DNA of 64,000 bases from Enterobacterales bacterium CwR94 (GTDB lineage: Bacteria; Pseudomonadota; Gammaproteobacteria; Enterobacterales; Enterobacteriaceae). The notes below the pieces were generated by a model that was not told the DNA's origin, did not search any database, and saw only the letters and a list, made by a program, of their open reading frames with translations. The stretch is taken from assembly GCA_002837195.1 (NCBI GenBank), contig KZ478068.1, positions 62,001-126,000 of the forward strand, read 5' to 3'. This document shows positions 42,769 to 51,507 of the stretch, one piece after another. The translations under genes were made by a program, and so were the position numbers. Every line of letters starts with the position of its first letter. Positions within the stretch are counted from its first letter, which is position 1.

Positions 42769-43446
42769 CTAAGGCATAAAACGGTAACCAATACCGGTTT
42801 CTGTCAGCAAGTGGCGAGGTTGCGCCGGACTGACCTCCAATTTTTGCCGCAAATGCCCCATATAAATGCGTAAGTAATGGCTGTGCTCTGTGGCGTTAGG
42901 GCCCCAAACCTGGCTGAGTATCTGGCGTTGCGTCAGCACCTTTCCCGCATTATTCAGCAGCAGTGCCAGCAGGCGAAATTCAATGGGTGTTAAATGCACG
43001 TCTTCACCGTCACGGGCAATACGGCGTGCGGCGAGATCAACCGTGATGGCACCAAACTGAAACTGACTTTGCTGCGGTGTGTTACCCGCATGATGGCGTA
43101 AAGCGACACGAACCCGTGCCATCAGCTCTCCGCTGCCAAAGGGTTTGGTCAGAAAATCATCTGCTCCGGCATCCAGCGCCTGAACTTTGTCCTGCTCGTC
43201 ACTGCGGGCAGAAAGCACAATAATGGGCAGCAGGCTCCACTGACGCACTTCAGCAATCAGTGCCAGCCCATCGCCGTCCGGCAGGCCTAAATCAAGAATA
43301 ATTAAATCGGGTTTACGCGTTGCTGCTTCAATCAGTCCACGCTGCAGGGTGTCTGTTTCAAAGACTTTGAGCTGCTCGCTTTCCAGTGCCAGACGGACAA
43401 AACGGCGGATCTCTTTTTCATCTTCAACAATCAACACTGAGGCCAA
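42769..43446 (-). CDS. kdpE: KdpE response regulator, encoded without kdpD or kdpFABC
   Basis: 225 residues from a TTG at 43446, which has GGAGG six bases upstream and gives MASVLIVEDE, exactly the E. coli KdpE length. The receiver domain has the phospho-acceptor Asp52 (LILDLGLPDGDG), Thr/Ser in LSARSDEQDK and Lys in LTKPFG. The C-terminal OmpR-type winged helix is complete (HLTPIEFRLLALLLNNAGKVLTQRQIL). In K-12 it lies at the end of kdpFABCDE; here the upstream neighbour is ybfA, so the potassium pump and sensor kinase are missing at this site. A candidate promoter lies just upstream. Confidence 0.93.
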   Translation of the reverse strand: MASVLIVEDEKEIRRFVRLALESEQLKVFETDTLQRGLIEAATRKPDLIILDLGLPDGDGLALIAEVRQWSLLPIIVLSARSDEQDKVQALDAGADDFLTKPFGSGELMARVRVALRHHAGNTPQQSQFQFGAITVDLAARRIARDGEDVHLTPIEFRLLALLLNNAGKVLTQRQILSQVWGPNATEHSHYLRIYMGHLRQKLEVSPAQPRHLLTETGIGYRFMP

Positions 43447-43481
43447 TTTCACCCTCCATTTTCTGCCATCACGGTGGCGCG

Positions 43482-43510
43482 AGCATAACACGAACCCGTC
43501 ATGGCGTCAG
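43482..43510 (-). promoter_or_regulatory. Candidate promoter of the lone kdpE
   Basis: On the minus strand: CTGACG (43505-43510), a 17-bp spacer and TATGCT (43482-43487), placing the start site about 30 bases before the TTG. Confidence 0.45.
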
Positions 43511-43721
43511 AAAGTCACATCTGTGTCGCATTCTTAAAACCTGTTCAACTTTGGCTTTACATTTTTGTAACTTTATTACGCGGTGGAAGGCGATTTGTGC
43601 TTTTTATTTGCACTTTAGTGGTCGGATCAGTAGTAAACTTTCATCAAAAGCGGTACTATTTTGTACAGATTACATTTGATTTCATTTTTGCGTGATAACG
43701 CTCAATAAATTAGGAGGACGT

Positions 43722-43928
43722 ATGGCGATGTATCAGCATTACCCTTTCCATAAAATTATCCTGCGTCGTGCCGCTGTCGTGGCGATTGGCCTGTTGGCAC
43801 TGCCAGTGATGCTTTTTCGTCAGGATCGTGCACGCTTTTACAGTTATCTGCACCGCATCTGGTCTAAAACCAGCACTAAGCCGGTGTGGATGGCACAATC
43901 CGAAGGGATTGGCAGTGACTTCTACTGA
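43722..43928 (+). CDS. ybfA: YbfA, small membrane protein
   Basis: 68 residues, exactly E. coli length, beginning at the ATG at 43722 just after AGGAGG; a second ATG two codons later has better spacing and is possible. One hydrophobic segment (about 17-32, [15 protein letters not shown]) is followed by the conserved tail [24 protein letters not shown]. Function unknown. In K-12 it neighbours kdpF; here it directly follows kdpE's promoter region, marking the site where the kdp genes are missing. Confidence 0.92.
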   Translation: MAMYQHYPFHKIILRRAAVVAIGLLALPVMLFRQDRARFYSYLHRIWSKTSTKPVWMAQSEGIGSDFY

Positions 43929-44023
43929 TTCAGCTCAGTAAGAAACCCGCAGAGATGCGGGTTTTTTTATGCCTGTTTGCGGGAATCACTCGGCGAAAGG
44001 CAAGGTTTCTGGCTATACTTTAA

Positions 44024-44054
44024 ACTTATACAAAAACAAAATGGTTGTATAAGT
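44024..44054. promoter_or_regulatory. Perfect inverted repeat at the ybgA start, probable operator
   Basis: ACTTATACAA and TTGTATAAGT form a perfect 10-bp inverted repeat with an 11-base centre, ending at the base before the ybgA ATG. The form resembles operators of MerR-type regulators such as those controlling light-responsive photolyase genes. A TATACT element lies 4 bases upstream. Confidence 0.6.
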
Positions 44055-45008
44055 ATGAGCAAGAGAATCCCGATAGGAATCAGCGCTTGCCTACTGGGTG
44101 AGCCGGTAAGGTTTGATGGCGGACATAAGCGCTGTGATTTTGCCGTCGACGAATTGGCCCAATTTGTGCGTTACGAACCGGTGTGCCCGGAACAAGCGAT
44201 TGGACTGTCGACTCCGCGCCCGGCATTACGTCTGGTGGAAGATGAAAACGGCATCAACCTCTGTTTCAGTAAAGAGGGCGGTGAGAATATCAGTGCCGCA
44301 ATGCGTGATTTTTCACAACAACGCGTGGCGTATCTTCACCATCTTTGCGGATACATTGTGTGTGCCAAATCGCCCAGCTGTGGCATGGAGCGCGTCCGTG
44401 TTTATCAACCGGCGAATAACAATAATCGCAAGGCTGGAACAGGGATCTTTACCCAGATTTTGATGGAGGAAATGCCCTGGTTGCCGGTTGAAGAAGATGG
44501 TCGCCTGAATGATCCTCTGATCCGCGAAAACTTTGTGGAGCGGGTGTGCGCCCTGCATGAAATTAATCAGGTGATCGAACACAATTTGACGCGCCATGCG
44601 TTGATTGATTTTCACAGCCGCTACAAGTTGCTTTTGCTGGCGCACTCACAGCCACTTTACCGCGAATTGGGGCCGCTGGTGGCGAACATCGCCCACTGGG
44701 ACTCTCTGTACGATTTTGCGATTGAGTACCGGCAACGGCTTATGACGCTGCTCTCACACCAGGCTTCCCGCGAAAACCACACCAATGTGCTAATGCACAT
44801 TCAAGGTTATTTCACTGAGCACTTAACGCGCGATCAACGTTCCGAACTTTCTGGTCTGATTGATCGCTATCGGCAAGGGATCCAGCCGCTGTTAGCCCCC
44901 GTCACGCTGCTGAAACACTATCTGGCGGAATTCCCGCATCCCTGGCTGGCTTATCAACGCTACTTCGAACCTTACCCGGAAGCGCTGCGCTTGCGCTACG
45001 GACGCTAA
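44055..45008 (+). CDS. ybgA: YbgA, DUF523-DUF1722 fusion protein
   Basis: 317 residues from the ATG at 44055 (MSKRIPIGISACLLGEPVRFDGGHK); upstream codons lie inside the operator repeat. The N-terminal half is a DUF523 domain with conserved Cys in ISACLLG, VCPE and CAKSPSCG; the C-terminal half is DUF1722 (HSRYKLLLLAHSQPLYRELG). K-12 YbgA has only the DUF1722 part. Role unknown; the constant pairing with photolyase suggests stress or light response. It is 13 bp from phr and probably cotranscribed. The DUF523 cysteines suggest metal or cluster binding, which is inference. Confidence 0.88.
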   Translation: MSKRIPIGISACLLGEPVRFDGGHKRCDFAVDELAQFVRYEPVCPEQAIGLSTPRPALRLVEDENGINLCFSKEGGENISAAMRDFSQQRVAYLHHLCGYIVCAKSPSCGMERVRVYQPANNNNRKAGTGIFTQILMEEMPWLPVEEDGRLNDPLIRENFVERVCALHEINQVIEHNLTRHALIDFHSRYKLLLLAHSQPLYRELGPLVANIAHWDSLYDFAIEYRQRLMTLLSHQASRENHTNVLMHIQGYFTEHLTRDQRSELSGLIDRYRQGIQPLLAPVTLLKHYLAEFPHPWLAYQRYFEPYPEALRLRYGR

Positions 45009-45021
45009 CATCAGGATTGCT

Positions 45022-46446
45022 ATGACTCTTCATGTCGTTTGGTTGCGCAATGACTTGCGCATTCATGATAACGCTGCGCTCTATGCTGCCTGCCGCGACC
45101 CACAGGCGCAGGTGAGAGCGCTGTTTATTGCCACACCGCAACAGTGGCAGCAACATGCAATGTCACCGCGTCAGGCCGCATTCATTAAAGCCAGCCTCGA
45201 AGAATTAGCCGAGGCGCTGGCCGAACGGGGTATCCCTTTTGATTATCATCAATGTGATACCTTCCAGGATGCGGTGGATTATTTGGACAGCTACTGCCAG
45301 CGTTTAGATGTCGATGCGCTGTTCTATAACTATCAATATGAAATTAACGAGCACCAGCGTGATGTACAAATGGAGCGCCGATTAGATGATGCGGGCGTCA
45401 TTGTGCAGGGCTTTGATGATAGCGTGCTGCTGTCTCCAGGTAGCGTGCGCACGGGCAGCGGTGAAATGTACAAGGTTTTCACGCCTTTCAGCAAGGCGGT
45501 GGTCAAACGTCTGCAGGCCGCGCTACCGGACTGTTATGCTGCCCCCAAAAAACGACCGGGAGCACCCGCAAAAGCGGCGAGAATCTCGCCTTTTGACTAT
45601 CCCACTCAGCCGCTTGATCTTACGCTATTTCCACCGGGTGAGCAGGCTGCACTTGTTCGCTTGCGTGAGTTTTGCTTACAGCCTGTTGTTGATTATGCCA
45701 CGCGCCGGGATTTTCCTGCTCTCGACAGTACCAGTCGCTTGTCAGCGTATCTGGCAACGGGCGTGCTCTCGCCGCGTCAATGCTTGCATCGGTTGCTGCA
45801 TGAACATCCGCAAGGGCTGGAGGAAACCCGTGCGTTTGTCTGGCTCAATGAAATCATTTGGCGTGAGTTTTACCGTCATTTAATGGTCGCCTGGCCGCAC
45901 TTGTGCAAGCATCAACCTTTTGTGGAGTGGACCGCTAACCTGCAATGGCAGGGTAGTGAAGCGCAGCTCAACCAGTGGCAGCAAGGGCAGACGGGGTACC
46001 CGATAGTGGATGCCGGGATGCGCCAGTTGCTTTCGCTGGGCTGGATGCATAATCGCTTACGCATGATTGTTGCCAGCTTTTTGGTCAAGGATTTGTTGAT
46101 CGACTGGCGTCAGGGCGAGCAGTGGTTTATGTCACAACTGGTGGATGGCGATTTGGCGGCCAATAACGGTGGCTGGCAATGGGCGGCGTCAACCGGCACC
46201 GATGCAGCCCCCTATTTTCGTATCTTTAATCCCACCACGCAGGGTGAACGCTTTGATAAAGAAGGCGATTTTATCCGCCAGTGGGTGCCTGAACTGCGTG
46301 ATGTTCCGGCGGAGGGCATACATCAACCGCACGTTTGGGCCAAAAAGCAGGGGATAAAACTCCACTATCCTGAGCCGATGGTTGATCATAAAGTGGCGCG
46401 TAAGCAGACGCTGGCGGCCTTTGAAGCGGCAAAAGATCCGCGTTAA
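45022..46446 (+). CDS. phr: Deoxyribodipyrimidine photolyase
   Basis: 474 residues. The N-terminal antenna-binding domain (MTLHVVWLRNDLRIHDNAAL) is followed by the FAD domain with TSRLSAYLATGVLSPRQ, WREFYRH and the signature QLVDGDLAANNGGWQWAASTGTDAAPYFRIFNP. It splits cyclobutane pyrimidine dimers using blue light; class I CPD type as in E. coli. The last three codons and stop are duplicated in tandem just beyond the gene. K-12 dtpD, which follows phr, is absent here. Confidence 0.97.
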   Translation: MTLHVVWLRNDLRIHDNAALYAACRDPQAQVRALFIATPQQWQQHAMSPRQAAFIKASLEELAEALAERGIPFDYHQCDTFQDAVDYLDSYCQRLDVDALFYNYQYEINEHQRDVQMERRLDDAGVIVQGFDDSVLLSPGSVRTGSGEMYKVFTPFSKAVVKRLQAALPDCYAAPKKRPGAPAKAARISPFDYPTQPLDLTLFPPGEQAALVRLREFCLQPVVDYATRRDFPALDSTSRLSAYLATGVLSPRQCLHRLLHEHPQGLEETRAFVWLNEIIWREFYRHLMVAWPHLCKHQPFVEWTANLQWQGSEAQLNQWQQGQTGYPIVDAGMRQLLSLGWMHNRLRMIVASFLVKDLLIDWRQGEQWFMSQLVDGDLAANNGGWQWAASTGTDAAPYFRIFNPTTQGERFDKEGDFIRQWVPELRDVPAEGIHQPHVWAKKQGIKLHYPEPMVDHKVARKQTLAAFEAAKDPR

Positions 46447-46458
46447 GATCCGCGTTAA
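46435..46458 (+). repeat. 12-bp tandem duplication at the phr stop
   Basis: GATCCGCGTTAA occurs twice in direct succession. The first copy encodes Asp-Pro-Arg-stop, the end of Phr; the second is a silent copy in the 3' flank. Confidence 0.9.
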
Positions 46459-46490
46459 GGTAGAGGCATCGCCAAAGGAGAATAAGCAGG

Positions 46491-47234
46491 ATGAGAAATA
46501 CCGAACTGGAAAATCTGGTGAATCAACAGCTGGATAACGCAAGTTTTAACGATTATGCGCCCAATGGCTTGCAGGTTGAAGGCCGTCGTGAGGTAAAAAA
46601 AATCGTCACCGGCGTCACGGCAAGCCAGGCGTTGTTAGATGAAGCGGTGCGTCTGCAAGCGGATGCCGTCATGGTGCATCACGGCTATTTTTGGAAAAAT
46701 GAATCTCCCTTAATCAAGGGCATGAAGCGTCAGCGCCTGAAAACGTTGTTGGCCAACGACATCAATTTGTATGGCTGGCACTTACCCCTGGATGCCCATC
46801 CGCAACTGGGGAATAACGCGCAGTTAGCCAAATTATTAGGCATTGATGTGCAGGGGCAAATCAAACCCTTGGTGCCGTGGGGAACACTGGACCAACCCAT
46901 CAGTGGTGAAGCATTGGCAGCACGTCTTGCAGAGCGTTTAGGGCGTGTCCCCCTGCATTGTGGTGACCATGCGCCCACACTGATCCGCCGCATTGCCTGG
47001 TGTTCGGGCGGTGGGCAAGGCTTTATTGATGATGCTGCTGATTTTGGTGTCGATGCCTTTATTACCGGAGAGGTGTCAGAACAAACGATTCACAGCGCGC
47101 GCGAGCAAGGACTGCATTTTTTTGCCGCAGGCCATCACGCCACTGAACGTGGGGGCATCAAAGCGTTAGGCGAATGGCTGGCAGAAACGGCGGGCCTTGA
47201 TGTGACCTTTGTTGATATTGCCAATCCAGCCTGA
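46491..47234 (+). CDS. ybgI: YbgI, NIF3/DUF34-family metal-binding protein
   Basis: 247 residues, E. coli length. Metal-ligand motifs include VMVHHGYFWK near residue 63, GWHLPLDAHPQLGNN and, towards the C-terminus, FITGEVSEQ and AAGHHATERGG. It forms a hexameric toroid with a dinuclear metal site in E. coli. Biochemical role is not established; annotations as GTP cyclohydrolase type 2 are doubtful. AGGAG precedes the ATG by 9 bases. Confidence 0.94.
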   Translation: MRNTELENLVNQQLDNASFNDYAPNGLQVEGRREVKKIVTGVTASQALLDEAVRLQADAVMVHHGYFWKNESPLIKGMKRQRLKTLLANDINLYGWHLPLDAHPQLGNNAQLAKLLGIDVQGQIKPLVPWGTLDQPISGEALAARLAERLGRVPLHCGDHAPTLIRRIAWCSGGGQGFIDDAADFGVDAFITGEVSEQTIHSAREQGLHFFAAGHHATERGGIKALGEWLAETAGLDVTFVDIANPA

Positions 47235-47241
47235 TCTCTGA

Positions 47242-47266
47242 AAAAGAGCGGCGCGTCCGCTCTTTT
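47242..47266 (+). terminator. Terminator of ybgI
   Basis: AAAAGAGCGG / CCGCTCTTTT, a 10-bp stem with a 5-base loop ending in TTTT. It separates ybgI from the pxp promoter. Confidence 0.88.
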
Positions 47267-47312
47267 CTTGTCTCTGAAAGCACATCATTCCCACGTCCTT
47301 GCGGTTTGTGGG

Positions 47313-47341
47313 TTGACACGCTTATCTCCATTTAGCATAAC
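47313..47341 (+). promoter_or_regulatory. Promoter of the pxpB operon
   Basis: Consensus -35 TTGACA (47313-47318), 17-bp spacer, -10 CATAAC (47336-47341). The pxpB ATG is 46 bases further on. Confidence 0.75.
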
Positions 47342-47387
47342 TATCCGCTAACTCTATCTATACATTCAGTTTCTACAGGGGATACCA

Positions 47388-48044
47388 GTGCAGCGTGCTC
47401 GTTGTTATTTACTTGGTGAACGTGCAGTGGTGCTGGAGCTGGAACCACCGATTTTGGTCGCCAGTCAGCAGAGAATTTGGGGGCTGACGCAGCGTCTGCA
47501 GGGCCATGAAGCCGTTATTGAAGCCATTCCTGGTATGAATAACCTGACCGTGGTGTTACGCCATCCGCAGGTGACAGCCTTAGACGCCATTGAGCGTTTG
47601 CAGCAGTGGTGGGAAGAGAGTGAAGCCGTTGAACCGCTTTCACGTGAGGTGCATATTCCTGTGGTTTACGGCGGTGTGCAGGGCCCCGATCTGGAAGATG
47701 TGGCCCGCCGCTGCCAGTTAACGCCAAAAGACGTGGTGGCGATGCACAGCAGTGTGGAATACGTGGTCTATTTTATTGGTTTTCAACCGGGATTTCCGTA
47801 TCTGGGCGGGTTACCTGAAACGTTGCATACGCCGCGTCGGGATGAGCCCCGCCTTGAAGTGCCTGCCGGCAGTGTGGGCATCGGGGGGAGCCAAACCGGT
47901 ATCTATCCACTTGCTTCACCGGGAGGATGGCAACTGATCGGGCATACGCCACTGGCGTTATTTGATCCTACCAAAGCAGTGCCTGTGCTCTTGCAGCCGG
48001 GCGACCGCGTACGCTTTGTGCCGCAGAAGGAGGGGGTATGCTAA
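47388..48044 (+). CDS. pxpB: 5-oxoprolinase subunit PxpB
   Basis: 218 residues. AHS1-type (allophanate hydrolase subunit 1-like) domain with [15 protein letters not shown] and [31 protein letters not shown]. With PxpC and PxpA it forms the prokaryotic ATP-dependent 5-oxoprolinase, which opens pyroglutamate to glutamate. It overlaps pxpC by 7 bases. Older annotation as a kinase inhibitor (KipI-like) comes from the shared fold. Confidence 0.95.
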   Translation: MQRARCYLLGERAVVLELEPPILVASQQRIWGLTQRLQGHEAVIEAIPGMNNLTVVLRHPQVTALDAIERLQQWWEESEAVEPLSREVHIPVVYGGVQGPDLEDVARRCQLTPKDVVAMHSSVEYVVYFIGFQPGFPYLGGLPETLHTPRRDEPRLEVPAGSVGIGGSQTGIYPLASPGGWQLIGHTPLALFDPTKAVPVLLQPGDRVRFVPQKEGVC

Positions 48045-48970
48045 CGATTCTCAAAGCCGGTCTGCATACCACAGTGCAGGATGCAGGGCGTACTGGCTGG
48101 CGACAATATGGTATTGGCCTCAGTGGTGCGCTGGATCTGCCTGCGCTGCAAACCGCCAACATGCTGGTGGGCAATGCGGACGATGCGGCAGCACTGGAGA
48201 TAACGTTAGGCCAGTTTTCTGCCCGTTTTGAACGAGATAGCTGGATAGCGCTGACCGGCGCAGGCTGCGACGCCGAATTAGATGGCCGCGCGGTGTGGAC
48301 AGGCTGGCGTATTCGCGTCAAAAAGGGTCAGCAACTGAGCCTAAAAATGCCCGTGCGCGGTATGCGGAGCTATCTTGCGGTGCAGGGCAGCTTCGCCATT
48401 GATCCGATGCTGGATTCACTGAGTACCGATTTAAAAGCCGAATTTGGTGGCTGGCAAGGGCGGCGATTACGGGATGGCGATCAACTGCCATTAGGTCACG
48501 CGGGCCGTGATTTTACGCGTTCCGTCGGAGTGCGCCAGCTATTATGGGGCAATCGAATCCGTGTTTTGCCTGGCCCGGAATACCATGAATTTAGCCCGGA
48601 GTCGCAGGAGGCTTTCTGGCGAACGCCCTGGCACTTGAGCCCACAGAGTAATCGCATGGGTTATCGGTTAGAAGGGCGCAAATTGCTGCGTCCCGCTGGC
48701 CGCGAGCTGCTGTCTCATGGTTTGCTGCCCGGTGTCATTCAGGTACCGCCGGGTGGCCAGCCGATTGTGTTAATGGCCGATGCGCAAACCACCGGTGGAT
48801 ACCCGCGCATTGCCTGTATTATCGAAGCCGATCGCTATCATCTGGCGCAGGCAAGGCTGGGTGAGCCGATGCATTTTGTTCACTGTACGCTGGAAGAAGC
48901 GCAGGATGCCCGACGCCATCAACAACTGGCGCTCGATCAAATCCGCTGGGGACTGGAAGATGAAAATTGA
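48038..48970 (+). CDS. pxpC: 5-oxoprolinase subunit PxpC
   Basis: 310 residues. AHS2 (biotin-dependent carboxyltransferase-like) domain with [22 protein letters not shown] at the N-terminus and [18 protein letters not shown] near the C-terminus. Partner of PxpB in the 5-oxoprolinase complex. It overlaps pxpA by 11 bases, consistent with one coupled operon. Confidence 0.95.
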   Translation: MLTILKAGLHTTVQDAGRTGWRQYGIGLSGALDLPALQTANMLVGNADDAAALEITLGQFSARFERDSWIALTGAGCDAELDGRAVWTGWRIRVKKGQQLSLKMPVRGMRSYLAVQGSFAIDPMLDSLSTDLKAEFGGWQGRRLRDGDQLPLGHAGRDFTRSVGVRQLLWGNRIRVLPGPEYHEFSPESQEAFWRTPWHLSPQSNRMGYRLEGRKLLRPAGRELLSHGLLPGVIQVPPGGQPIVLMADAQTTGGYPRIACIIEADRYHLAQARLGEPMHFVHCTLEEAQDARRHQQLALDQIRWGLEDEN

Positions 48971-49694
48971 TTTAAACGCCGATCTGGGCGAAGGGGCCGA
49001 CAGTGATTATGCACTGTTACAGCTGGTTAGCTCGGCCAACATTGCCTGTGGCTTCCATGCTGGAGATGCGCAAACCATGCTGCAAACCGTACGATGGGCC
49101 AAAGCGTTGGGGGTGGCGATTGGCGCGCATCCGAGTTTTCCCGATCGCGACAACTTTGGCCGGACGCGCATGCAGTTACCACCAGAGACGGTGTATGCGC
49201 AGACGGTGTATCAAATTGGGGCGCTACAGGCGATTGCCAGCACTGAAGGCGCAACAGTACGGCATGTGAAACCGCATGGCATGCTGTATAACCAATCGGC
49301 AGAGGATCCGGTTCTGGCTGATGTCCTCGCACGCGCGGTGCAAGCCTGTGGTGACCAGCTCGTGCTGGTCGGACTGGCCGGCAGTGAATCTATCGCCGCC
49401 GCACGTCGTCTCGGCATGCAGGTCTGTGAAGAGGTGTTTGCCGATCGCGGATATCAGGCGAATGGTGCATTAGTTCCTCGTGGCCAACCTGGCGCCCTGA
49501 TCGAAGAAGCGCAACAGGCGATTGACCAGACGCTGTCGATGGTCAAAGACCGTCGCGTGCAGGCGGTCAGTGGCGAATGGGTGTCCGTTAACGCACAGAC
49601 GATTTGCCTGCATGGCGATGGCGAACACGCGTTGGCCTTTGCGCGCCGACTGCGTGAATCTTTTGCGGAAAACGCAATTCTTATCAATGCATAA
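48960..49694 (+). CDS. pxpA: 5-oxoprolinase subunit PxpA (LamB/YcsF family)
   Basis: 244 residues from the ATG at 48960 ([20 protein letters not shown]), E. coli length; a longer frame starting inside pxpC is rejected. Conserved LamB_YcsF features: [33 protein letters not shown] and VKPHGMLYN. It completes the PxpABC enzyme. In K-12 nei follows directly; here two membrane proteins and pcp are inserted first. Confidence 0.95.
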   Translation: MKIDLNADLGEGADSDYALLQLVSSANIACGFHAGDAQTMLQTVRWAKALGVAIGAHPSFPDRDNFGRTRMQLPPETVYAQTVYQIGALQAIASTEGATVRHVKPHGMLYNQSAEDPVLADVLARAVQACGDQLVLVGLAGSESIAAARRLGMQVCEEVFADRGYQANGALVPRGQPGALIEEAQQAIDQTLSMVKDRRVQAVSGEWVSVNAQTICLHGDGEHALAFARRLRESFAENAILINA

Positions 49695-49752
49695 ATAACA
49701 ACAATCAGCTCTTCTTCTCAGGTCTGAGGGAAGTTGTATTCCAGGAGGAAAA

Positions 49753-50481
49753 ATGGAATCTGTGGTCAGCATGTGGCCGTTACTGGGGATTGCCGCGATT
49801 ATCGTCGGCTTCTTATTGCGGTTTAATCCGGTGTTGGTGGTGATCGTCGCCGGTATCGTAACGGGTGTGGCGGCAACGATGCCTATCGCCACCATTCTTG
49901 AAAAACTCGGCGCGGGCTTTCTGAGCACCCGCAATCTGCCTTTCATTCTGCTGTTACCGCTTGCCGTGGTGGGCCTCAGTGAGCGCCACGGGTTAAAAGA
50001 GCGGGCGCAAGCCTGGATTGCCAAAATCAAAAGCGCCACGGCGGGGCGTTTACTGATCATCTATCTGTTCTTACGTGAGGCCACGGCTGCGCTGGGATTA
50101 ACCAGCCTGGGCGGGCATCCACAAATGGTTCGCCCACTGCTTGCGCCGATGGCGGAAGGGGCCACAGAAAACCGTTATGGTGATTTACCGGCTGATGTTC
50201 GCCATCGCCTGCGTGCCATGTCCGCCGCGACGGATAATGTGGGCCTGTTCTTTGGTGAAGATATCTTTGTGGCCTTTGGTGCCATCATCTTTATGCACAA
50301 CTTTATGCTGGAATCTGGCGGCATTCAGACGGAGCCATTGCACATTGCTTTGTGGGGGATCCCCACTGCGATCTGTGCATTTATCATCCATGCCTTCCGG
50401 TTGCGCCGACTGGATAAGCGTCTGGCGGCAGAGCTGGGGCGTTTGAATGCTGATGCATTAGATGCGAAAGGAGGCCACTAA
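49753..50481 (+). CDS. DUF969 family inner-membrane protein, putative pyroglutamate transport component
   Basis: 242 residues, strongly hydrophobic with about six membrane segments (first two about 7-28 and 27-45). AGGAGG lies 4 bases before the ATG. Conserved-looking polar stretches are REATAALGLTSLGGHPQMVRP and SAATDNVGLFFGEDIFVAFGA. DUF969 and DUF979 genes nearly always occur as a pair and often beside pyroglutamyl peptidase genes, so a two-part transporter for pyroglutamate or related compounds is a reasonable inference; no substrate is shown by the sequence. The stop overlaps the next ATG (TAATG). Confidence 0.85.
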   Translation: MESVVSMWPLLGIAAIIVGFLLRFNPVLVVIVAGIVTGVAATMPIATILEKLGAGFLSTRNLPFILLLPLAVVGLSERHGLKERAQAWIAKIKSATAGRLLIIYLFLREATAALGLTSLGGHPQMVRPLLAPMAEGATENRYGDLPADVRHRLRAMSAATDNVGLFFGEDIFVAFGAIIFMHNFMLESGGIQTEPLHIALWGIPTAICAFIIHAFRLRRLDKRLAAELGRLNADALDAKGGH

Positions 50482-51497
50482 TGTTTCAACAAAACTACCT
50501 GTACTGGTTCGCGGGCATTATTCTGCTGGCGGTGGCATTTTTGTCGCTACGCGATAAAAACAACCCACGTCGTTTTTCAACCGGCCTGTTTTGGGGATTG
50601 TATGGCCTGACCTTTTTGCTCGGCGACTGGGCTTATCACCTGGCGGCGCAGTGGGTAGGCGATGCTGATGCCGGGAAGCGCTACCTGAATATCAGCGTTG
50701 GGGCGATCGTCGTGATCATGGCGCTGATTGCCGGATTCGGTGGTGTGCGTCTGGGAAGCTATCATCAACGCAGTGAAACGCAGCGAAAAGAGAGCGCTAC
50801 GCGACTGGGCAACAAGTTATTTTGGCCAGCGCTGGCGATTCCAATTGTGACGGTCGTGGGAGTGTTGAGCTTTAGCTATATCCCAGGCCTGCAACAGGCA
50901 CTGTTTGGACCCGGTAACCACGCAACGCTGATTACCTTGTTCTCCATGACGCTGGGCTGCTTGATCGGTTGGGGCATTGCGCTGAAATTAACCCATGAAA
51001 AAGCCGGGCAATCCCTCCAGGAAGCGCGTCGTTTATTGGACTCCATTGGTTGGGCTTTTATTCTGCCGCAACTGCTGGCGACGCTGGGTCTGCTGTTTAC
51101 CCAGGCTGGCGTCGGCAGTGCGATCGCACACCTGACGGAAACCTGGCTGGCAGTGGATAACCGCTTTATTGCGGTGGCGACCTATGCCATCGGCATGGCC
51201 GTGTTGACGATGGTAATGGGCAATGCCTTTGCCGCATTCCCGATAGTGACTGCCGGTATTGGCATTCCGATTCTGGTGTTACAGCACGGTGGCAATCCGG
51301 CGGTGATGGCAGCGATTGGGATGTTCTCGGGTTATTGCGGCACGTTAATGACACCGATGGCAGCGAATTTCAATATTGTGCCTGCCGCACTGTTAGAACT
51401 GCCCGATCGTAATGCGGTCATTCGCGCGCAGATCCCCACGGGCGTGACCTTGCTCGGGGTTAACGTATTCTTACTCTACTGGTTAATGTTTTTGTGA
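50481..51497 (+). CDS. DUF979 family inner-membrane protein, partner of DUF969
   Basis: 338 residues with about nine membrane segments. Notable conserved-type stretches are [48 protein letters not shown] and the terminal [15 protein letters not shown]. The pattern of paired Gly/Pro/Asn-rich hairpins resembles ion-transporter-type permeases, which supports a transport role without proving it. It overlaps the upstream gene by one base and precedes pcp by 10 bp. Confidence 0.85.
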   Translation: MFQQNYLYWFAGIILLAVAFLSLRDKNNPRRFSTGLFWGLYGLTFLLGDWAYHLAAQWVGDADAGKRYLNISVGAIVVIMALIAGFGGVRLGSYHQRSETQRKESATRLGNKLFWPALAIPIVTVVGVLSFSYIPGLQQALFGPGNHATLITLFSMTLGCLIGWGIALKLTHEKAGQSLQEARRLLDSIGWAFILPQLLATLGLLFTQAGVGSAIAHLTETWLAVDNRFIAVATYAIGMAVLTMVMGNAFAAFPIVTAGIGIPILVLQHGGNPAVMAAIGMFSGYCGTLMTPMAANFNIVPAALLELPDRNAVIRAQIPTGVTLLGVNVFLLYWLMFL

Positions 51498-51507
51498 GGC
51501 CGCAATA

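Noticed and set aside
43501-43695. 64-codon hydrophobic plus-strand frame between kdpE and ybfA as a kdp remnant
   Set aside because: No resemblance to KdpF, KdpD or other Kdp proteins could be recognised; the minus-strand frames there also contain early stops.
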